In this document: in pieces, positions 6,230 through 9,807 of the stretch | How the letters are laid out: each line of letters begins with the position of its first letter | Position numbering within the stretch: the stretch's first letter is position 1 | Position numbers and translations under genes: made by a program | Origin: Rhizobiaceae bacterium | GTDB lineage: Bacteria > Pseudomonadota > Alphaproteobacteria > Rhizobiales > Rhizobiaceae | Length of the DNA stretch: 9,807 nt | Assembly: GCA_004299545.1 (NCBI GenBank) | Contig: SCRB01000400.1 | Span: forward strand, 1 to 9,807 | Direction: 5' to 3' | Notes under the pieces: generated by a model | What the model was told of the DNA's origin: nothing | Seen by the model: the letters and a program-made list of their open reading frames with translations, nothing else | Database searches by the model: none

Positions 6230-7435
6230 TCAATTGCCGCTCTCCACCCTGCGCCGCAGGGGCGGTCCCATCATCAGGAGCAGGGAAAGGAAATAACTCC
6301 CGGCGATGGTCAGGAAAACGGCGTGGAAGTGGCCACTGCCGAGAAGCGGCCCGAAGATCATCGGCCCAGCCATCACCCCCAGGCTCATCCCGGTCGAAAC
6401 GATACCGAAGGCGCGCGCAACGGCATCTCCCCGGACCGCTTCGCGCACCCGCAGATCGCGTGAGGGCAGGATGATGCCGTTCAGGAGGCCCGCCGCGATC
6501 ATGACGCCCACCAGCGGTGCCGTTGCAAGCGGGGCCATGGAAAAGAGAACGAGCGAAGCCGCGCCGAGCAGACCCGCAATCAGAACAAGTTGCTGCCGCT
6601 TTGCGTTTCCGGCCAGTTCGCCGCCGCCGAGGACGCCCACTGCCGTGCCGGCCATGAAACCGGAGACCGCCATGCTTCCCGCTATGATCGGCACGTCGTG
6701 AAGCCCATGCCAGGCCGGCACGAGAAAGGCCTGGACGCCGACCGAGGCAACCGAAAGCAGCACCCAGGCACCCGCATTGCTTAATATGGCCGGGGAGCGC
6801 AGGAGAGCGGTTGTCGTCGATACGGCCGCTGGTTCACCGGCCGGACCCGGCGGTTTCGTTCGCATCGAATCCATCCGAAGCAGGCTCACCATCGGAACCA
6901 GCAACAGCCCCGCGACGGCCGCGGCCGCCATTGCGCCGCGCCATCCCATCCATTGCGCCATTGCGACAAGCGAGACCGGCGCGGCCGCCGAACCGAGAAA
7001 GCCGGCAAAAGTATGGATCGAAAAAACCCGTGGCAAGCGGCCGGGGTGCGAGGCCTGCGCAAGGATGGCGTAGTCGACGGGGTGATAAACGGCGTTGGCC
7101 GCGCCGGCCAAAGCCATCCCCGCCGCCAGCGCCGGAAATCCGGGAAGCGCCGCGGCCAACAGAAAAGCGAAAGCGCCGAGCGCCAACGCCCCGGCGAGGA
7201 GCCGCGGGCGATCCATCCGTTCCGCGAGCATGCCGGCCGGGGTCTGGAGGAGCGCCGTCATTGTGCCGAAGATCGTCAGAAGCAGCGCCAGGCGCTCGTA
7301 GCTCAGTCCGAGATTTGCATGAATTGCGGGCATCAGCGGCGGCAGGAGCAGGATATAGTAATGGCTGACGAAATGCGCCGCACTCACCGTCGCAATGATC
7401 TTCTTTTCCGAAGTGCCGTTGCGGTCTTCGCCCAT
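6230..7435 (-). CDS. Major facilitator superfamily (MFS) transporter
   Basis: This is an inner-membrane transporter of 401 residues from the ATG at 7435, with a hydrophobic profile fitting 12 helices in two halves joined by a polar loop near residues 190-215 (RMDSMRTKPPGPAGEP). The first helix region is AAHFVSHYYILLLPPLMP. The family motif A between helices 2 and 3 reads GMLAERMDRPRLL, and helix 4 carries NAVYHPVDYAIL, a pattern reminiscent of the fosmidomycin-resistance-like branch. Direction and substrate are unknown; it may export a product or import the same compound as the ABC system. The open frame extends upstream to 7579, but that part has no transporter-like sequence and overlaps the gamma-glutamyltransferase gene. 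The chosen ATG lacks a clear Shine-Dalgarno sequence, so the start is moderate. It sits 85 bp after the gamma-glutamyltransferase gene. Confidence 0.9.
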   Translation of the reverse strand: MGEDRNGTSEKKIIATVSAAHFVSHYYILLLPPLMPAIHANLGLSYERLALLLTIFGTMTALLQTPAGMLAERMDRPRLLAGALALGAFAFLLAAALPGFPALAAGMALAGAANAVYHPVDYAILAQASHPGRLPRVFSIHTFAGFLGSAAAPVSLVAMAQWMGWRGAMAAAAVAGLLLVPMVSLLRMDSMRTKPPGPAGEPAAVSTTTALLRSPAILSNAGAWVLLSVASVGVQAFLVPAWHGLHDVPIIAGSMAVSGFMAGTAVGVLGGGELAGNAKRQQLVLIAGLLGAASLVLFSMAPLATAPLVGVMIAAGLLNGIILPSRDLRVREAVRGDAVARAFGIVSTGMSLGVMAGPMIFGPLLGSGHFHAVFLTIAGSYFLSLLLMMGPPLRRRVESGN

Positions 7436-7460
7436 GGGCACGTCAGCAACGCCAGAATGG

Positions 7461-7498
7461 TTCAGGGCTGAAATACGGCTCGTGCCCCGCCCCGAGCC
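7461..7498. promoter_or_regulatory. Dyads in the gap before the MFS gene
   Basis: The 85-bp gap before the MFS start holds TTCAG-GG-CTGAA (7461-7472), a perfect 5-bp dyad 26 bp from the ATG, and GGCTCG/CGAGCC (7477-7482/7493-7498), a 6-bp stem with a 10-nt loop. No T-run follows. They may be an operator and a weak intercistronic hairpin; chance is possible. Confidence 0.25.
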
Positions 7499-7520
7499 TG
7501 AGTATCGACCGGTCCGGGGG

Positions 7521-9104
7521 TCAGGCGCTGACGGCATAACACTCACGGCGAGGATCCGCCCCGCCCATGAGCAGGCCATCGGGCATTCGTCGAATAGCGT
7601 TCACGCCACCCATGAGGCGGGACCAGGGGCCGACCTCCTCCACCTCCCAGCCGGCGGCTTTCAACGCCGCACGCCATTCCGGCGGCACCCGGCTTTCGAT
7701 CTTCACCAGTTCTCCCGCGTCGTGACGAAGGCGGGGTCGCTCGATTGCCGCCTGAAGGTCGAGGCCGGCCTGATAATGCTGGCGAAGGACCTGCAGCAGC
7801 GATTGCGTCTGGCCGTGATCGCCTGGCGTGGCGATCGCCATATCGACCCGACCACCGGCGGTCACCATAGCGGGTGCAAGCGTGTGGAAGGGACGTTTGC
7901 CCGGGAGCAGTCCGCGCACCGGATCGTCGTCCAGCCGCTCCATCATCATGCGATTATGCAGAACGATCCCGCTCGAGGGGCAGGCGACGCCCGAGCCGAA
8001 GGCCTCAAAGAGGGATTGCGCCCAGGAGACGGCGTTTCCGGCCGCGTCGATGACCACCAGAGTGGAAGTATCTCCTCCGCCGGTGATGGCGACGGGCGCC
8101 CTGGCGCTTCGCTCCAAGGTAGCGAATGTTTCGGCGGAAAGCCTCACCGAGGGCAGACGGACCCTGCCGGGGTCGCTGCAATAGGCATCACGGATGGAGA
8201 AGGCGGCAAGCTTGCGGCGCATGAAGACTGCCGGGTCGATCCCGCCCGCTATGGCGGCACTTGCAGCTTCGTCCCCGTTTTCCTTCAGCCCCAGCATACC
8301 GAGCAGGGCGATGCCCTGCGAATTTGGCGGGGCGACATGCACCAGCCGATCCATCCACGCGACGGCGAGCGCGTCAGCGAAAAGCGTCTCATGCGCTGCA
8401 AGATCTTCCGAGGACAAAAGGACGCCGGCTTTGCGGGCTTCCGGCAGCCATTTTGCCGCCACCGCATCCGTGTAAAAACCACGCCATCCCTGCGCGGCCA
8501 ACTCGCGCAGGGTCTGCGCCGCCGCCGGCTGCCGGAGACGGTCGCCAAGCGACGCGGTGCCGGGGGTGAGGAACAGTGCGCCGAGGTCGGGAAAATCCTC
8601 GGTGAGCGCAGCATATTCTTCGCCGTTGAAAAATTTCACGGCGGTGCGGTCGAGCGGAACGCCGGCCTCGGCCAGATGGATGGCGGGAGCCAGCACATCC
8701 GTCCATTGCATTGTTCCGAAGCGCTCGAGTGACTGTCCCCAGGCGGCCACGACACCCGGCACCGAAACGCTGAGCGGCCCGCGTCGCGGCAGGCGGGTCA
8801 ATCCCAGCGCCCGCATATGTTCGACCGTCGCCGCAGCCGGCGTGCGGCCCGATCCGTTGATGGCCGTCACTTTGCCCGAGGCGTCCCCCCAAAGCGCCAT
8901 GGCATCGCCTCCGAGACCGTTCATGAACGGGATGGCGATCGCCAGGGTCGCAGCTGTTGCGACGGCGGCATCCATGGCATTCCCGCCCCGGCGCAGGATG
9001 GCCGCGCCAGCCGCCGAGGCCCAAGGATGGCCGGAGACGACCATGCCCGCTTCCGCCATGAGCAAGGGCCGATGGGTTGGCGCAAAGGAAATATCGGCGG
9101 TCAT
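7521..9104 (-). CDS. Gamma-glutamyltransferase family protein (cytoplasmic, YwrD-like)
   Basis: Members of this Ntn-hydrolase family cut or transfer gamma-glutamyl groups, or related acyl groups, after self-cleavage exposes a Thr. The 527-residue precursor shows SGHPWASAAGAAILRRGGNA (24-43), GLGGDAMALW (63-72), SGRTPAAA (85-92; Arg87 in the place of the substrate-carboxylate Arg), VSVPG (113-117), the cleavage site GGGDTSTLVVIDAAGNAVSW (342-361; predicted nucleophile Thr346), FGSGV (369-373), GKRPFHTLAPAM (402-413) and MGGVNAI (498-504). Motifs differ from classical Ggt (TTHxS and GxGGGG), and there is no signal peptide, so it is probably cytoplasmic, as inferred for YwrD-type proteins. Substrate uncertain: gamma-glutamyl amide, glutathione-like thiol or acylated compound. 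Start: ATG 9104 with GGGAG about 7 nt upstream. It lies 20 bp after the ABC ATPase gene, so it is in its operon. Confidence 0.92.
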   Translation of the reverse strand: MTADISFAPTHRPLLMAEAGMVVSGHPWASAAGAAILRRGGNAMDAAVATAATLAIAIPFMNGLGGDAMALWGDASGKVTAINGSGRTPAAATVEHMRALGLTRLPRRGPLSVSVPGVVAAWGQSLERFGTMQWTDVLAPAIHLAEAGVPLDRTAVKFFNGEEYAALTEDFPDLGALFLTPGTASLGDRLRQPAAAQTLRELAAQGWRGFYTDAVAAKWLPEARKAGVLLSSEDLAAHETLFADALAVAWMDRLVHVAPPNSQGIALLGMLGLKENGDEAASAAIAGGIDPAVFMRRKLAAFSIRDAYCSDPGRVRLPSVRLSAETFATLERSARAPVAITGGGDTSTLVVIDAAGNAVSWAQSLFEAFGSGVACPSSGIVLHNRMMMERLDDDPVRGLLPGKRPFHTLAPAMVTAGGRVDMAIATPGDHGQTQSLLQVLRQHYQAGLDLQAAIERPRLRHDAGELVKIESRVPPEWRAALKAAGWEVEEVGPWSRLMGGVNAIRRMPDGLLMGGADPRRECYAVSA

Positions 9105-9124
9105 GACAGGCTCCCGTTGGAAAT

Positions 9125-9807
9125 TCAGTCTGTGAACCCCGACGCGCTCATCAGTGCGCGCACGCGCTCCGACGCATCGAAGAAGATCGGGTCGCGCATC
9201 ACGCTGAAATCTCTTGGCCGCGGCAGCGGTACATGCACGATTTCCCGGATCTGGCCCGGGCGCGGACTCATGACGACGACCCTGTCCGCGAGCAGAACCG
9301 CCTCGTTTATCGAATGGGTGATCAACAGGACAGTCTTGGGTGACTGCATCCAGATTCGTTGCAGTTCGAGGTTCATCTGCTCGCGTGTCAGGGCGTCAAG
9401 CGCTCCGAATGGCTCGTCCATCAGCAGCAGCGAGGGGTTCGTCACCAACGCCCGGCAAAGAGCGACGCGTTGCTGCATTCCTCCGGACAATTCGTACGGC
9501 TTGCGATTCTCGAAACCCTTCAGGCCGACCAGATCCAGCAATCCGCCGACGTCGCTGCGATTGGCCGGCGTCTCCGGCCGGATATCCAGAGGCAATTCCA
9601 CGTTCTGCCTGACGCTCCGCCAAGGCAGCAATACCGGCGTCTGAAAGGCGACGCCTATACCGGGAATCGGCCCTTTCACCGGAACGCCGCCGACTTCGAT
9701 CGTGCCTTCCGAAGCCGGCATGAGGCCGGCAATCAACCGCAGCAGCGTGGACTTTCCGCAGCCGGATGCACCGACTACGGCGGTGAACTCGCAGGCATCG
9801 ACGTCCA
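9125..9807 (-). CDS. ABC transporter ATP-binding protein (NitT/TauT type), 5' end cut by the window
   Basis: This cytoplasmic ATPase drives an ABC importer of the nitrate/sulfonate/taurine class. The frame runs off the right edge; 226 residues and the stop are visible. Motifs in order are Walker A GASGCGKST (9746-9772), a Q-loop within FQTPVLLPWRS, signature LSGGMQQR (9467-9490), Walker B LLLMDEP with D-loop FGALDALTR (from 9430 downward) and the switch His in LLITHSINEA (9314-9316). The FQ..LLPWR and THSINEAVLLADRVVVMSPRPG patterns are typical of the SsuB/TauB/NrtD branch. The missing part is a short N-terminal strand region. Its stop is 20 bp before the gamma-glutamyltransferase-family gene. 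The permease is not in the window and is expected to the right; the binding-protein gene is 4.2 kb downstream. Confidence 0.94.
   Translation of the reverse strand, partial: DVDACEFTAVVGASGCGKSTLLRLIAGLMPASEGTIEVGGVPVKGPIPGIGVAFQTPVLLPWRSVRQNVELPLDIRPETPANRSDVGGLLDLVGLKGFENRKPYELSGGMQQRVALCRALVTNPSLLLMDEPFGALDALTREQMNLELQRIWMQSPKTVLLITHSINEAVLLADRVVVMSPRPGQIREIVHVPLPRPRDFSVMRDPIFFDASERVRALMSASGFTD

Noticed and set aside
7436..7579. N-terminal extension of the MFS transporter to 7579
   Set aside because: The 48 extra residues lack transporter-like sequence and would overlap the upstream GGT-family gene by 59 bp.
7395..8732. 445-codon open frame on the + strand opposite the GGT-family and MFS genes
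   Set aside because: It lies antisense to two genes with clear family motifs, its translation is low-complexity (R, G, H-rich) with no recognisable domain, and long antisense frames are common in GC-rich DNA.
1..9807. CRISPR arrays, tRNA or rRNA genes, insertion sequences, toxin-antitoxin or phage genes
   Set aside because: No regularly spaced repeats, no tRNA-like cloverleaf, no transposase or phage motifs were seen on either strand.

Overview
The window is GC-rich and almost fully coding. The organism looks like an alphaproteobacterium of the order Hyphomicrobiales/Rhizobiales. The evidence is codon use, the mix of LysR regulators with NitT/TauT-type ABC transporter parts, and above all an intergenic palindromic repeat (about 5145-5253) that matches, from memory, the RIME-like repeats of rhizobia and relatives. 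I cannot name a species.

Layout. On the + strand, positions 1-185 hold no gene, only a strong hairpin and a 12-bp palindrome. A LysR-type regulator follows (186-1110), broken by one extra G in a run of five. After an AT-rich regulatory gap comes a complete pxpA (YcsF/LamB family, 5-oxoprolinase subunit A; 1236-2048). All other genes are on the - strand. Read from the right edge in transcription order they are: a NitT/TauT-type ABC ATPase cut by the window edge (to 9125), a cytoplasmic gamma-glutamyltransferase-family hydrolase (9104-7521), an MFS transporter (7435-6230), a second LysR-type regulator (6173-5250), the RIME-like repeat, a periplasmic NMT1/NitT-type solute-binding protein (4966-3974), a 10-bp-stem intercistronic hairpin, a ketopantoate-reductase-family protein (3911-2955) and a ureohydrolase (agmatinase/arginase family; 2943-2002). 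The ureohydrolase gene overlaps the 3' end of pxpA tail to tail by 47 bp.

How the genes may work together. Import (ABC ATPase, binding protein, MFS), gamma-glutamyl bond cleavage (GGT family), 5-oxoproline handling (PxpA), guanidino or amidine hydrolysis (ureohydrolase) and 2-oxoacid reduction (KPR family) suggest a catabolic island for a nitrogenous, possibly gamma-glutamylated or guanidino-bearing, compound under LysR control. Each family call is well supported by motifs. The joint pathway is inference. The most unusual single gene is the ureohydrolase: a conserved Mn-ligand His is replaced by Gly, and the usual active-site Glu by Asp. I found no RNA gene, CRISPR array, insertion sequence or phage gene.
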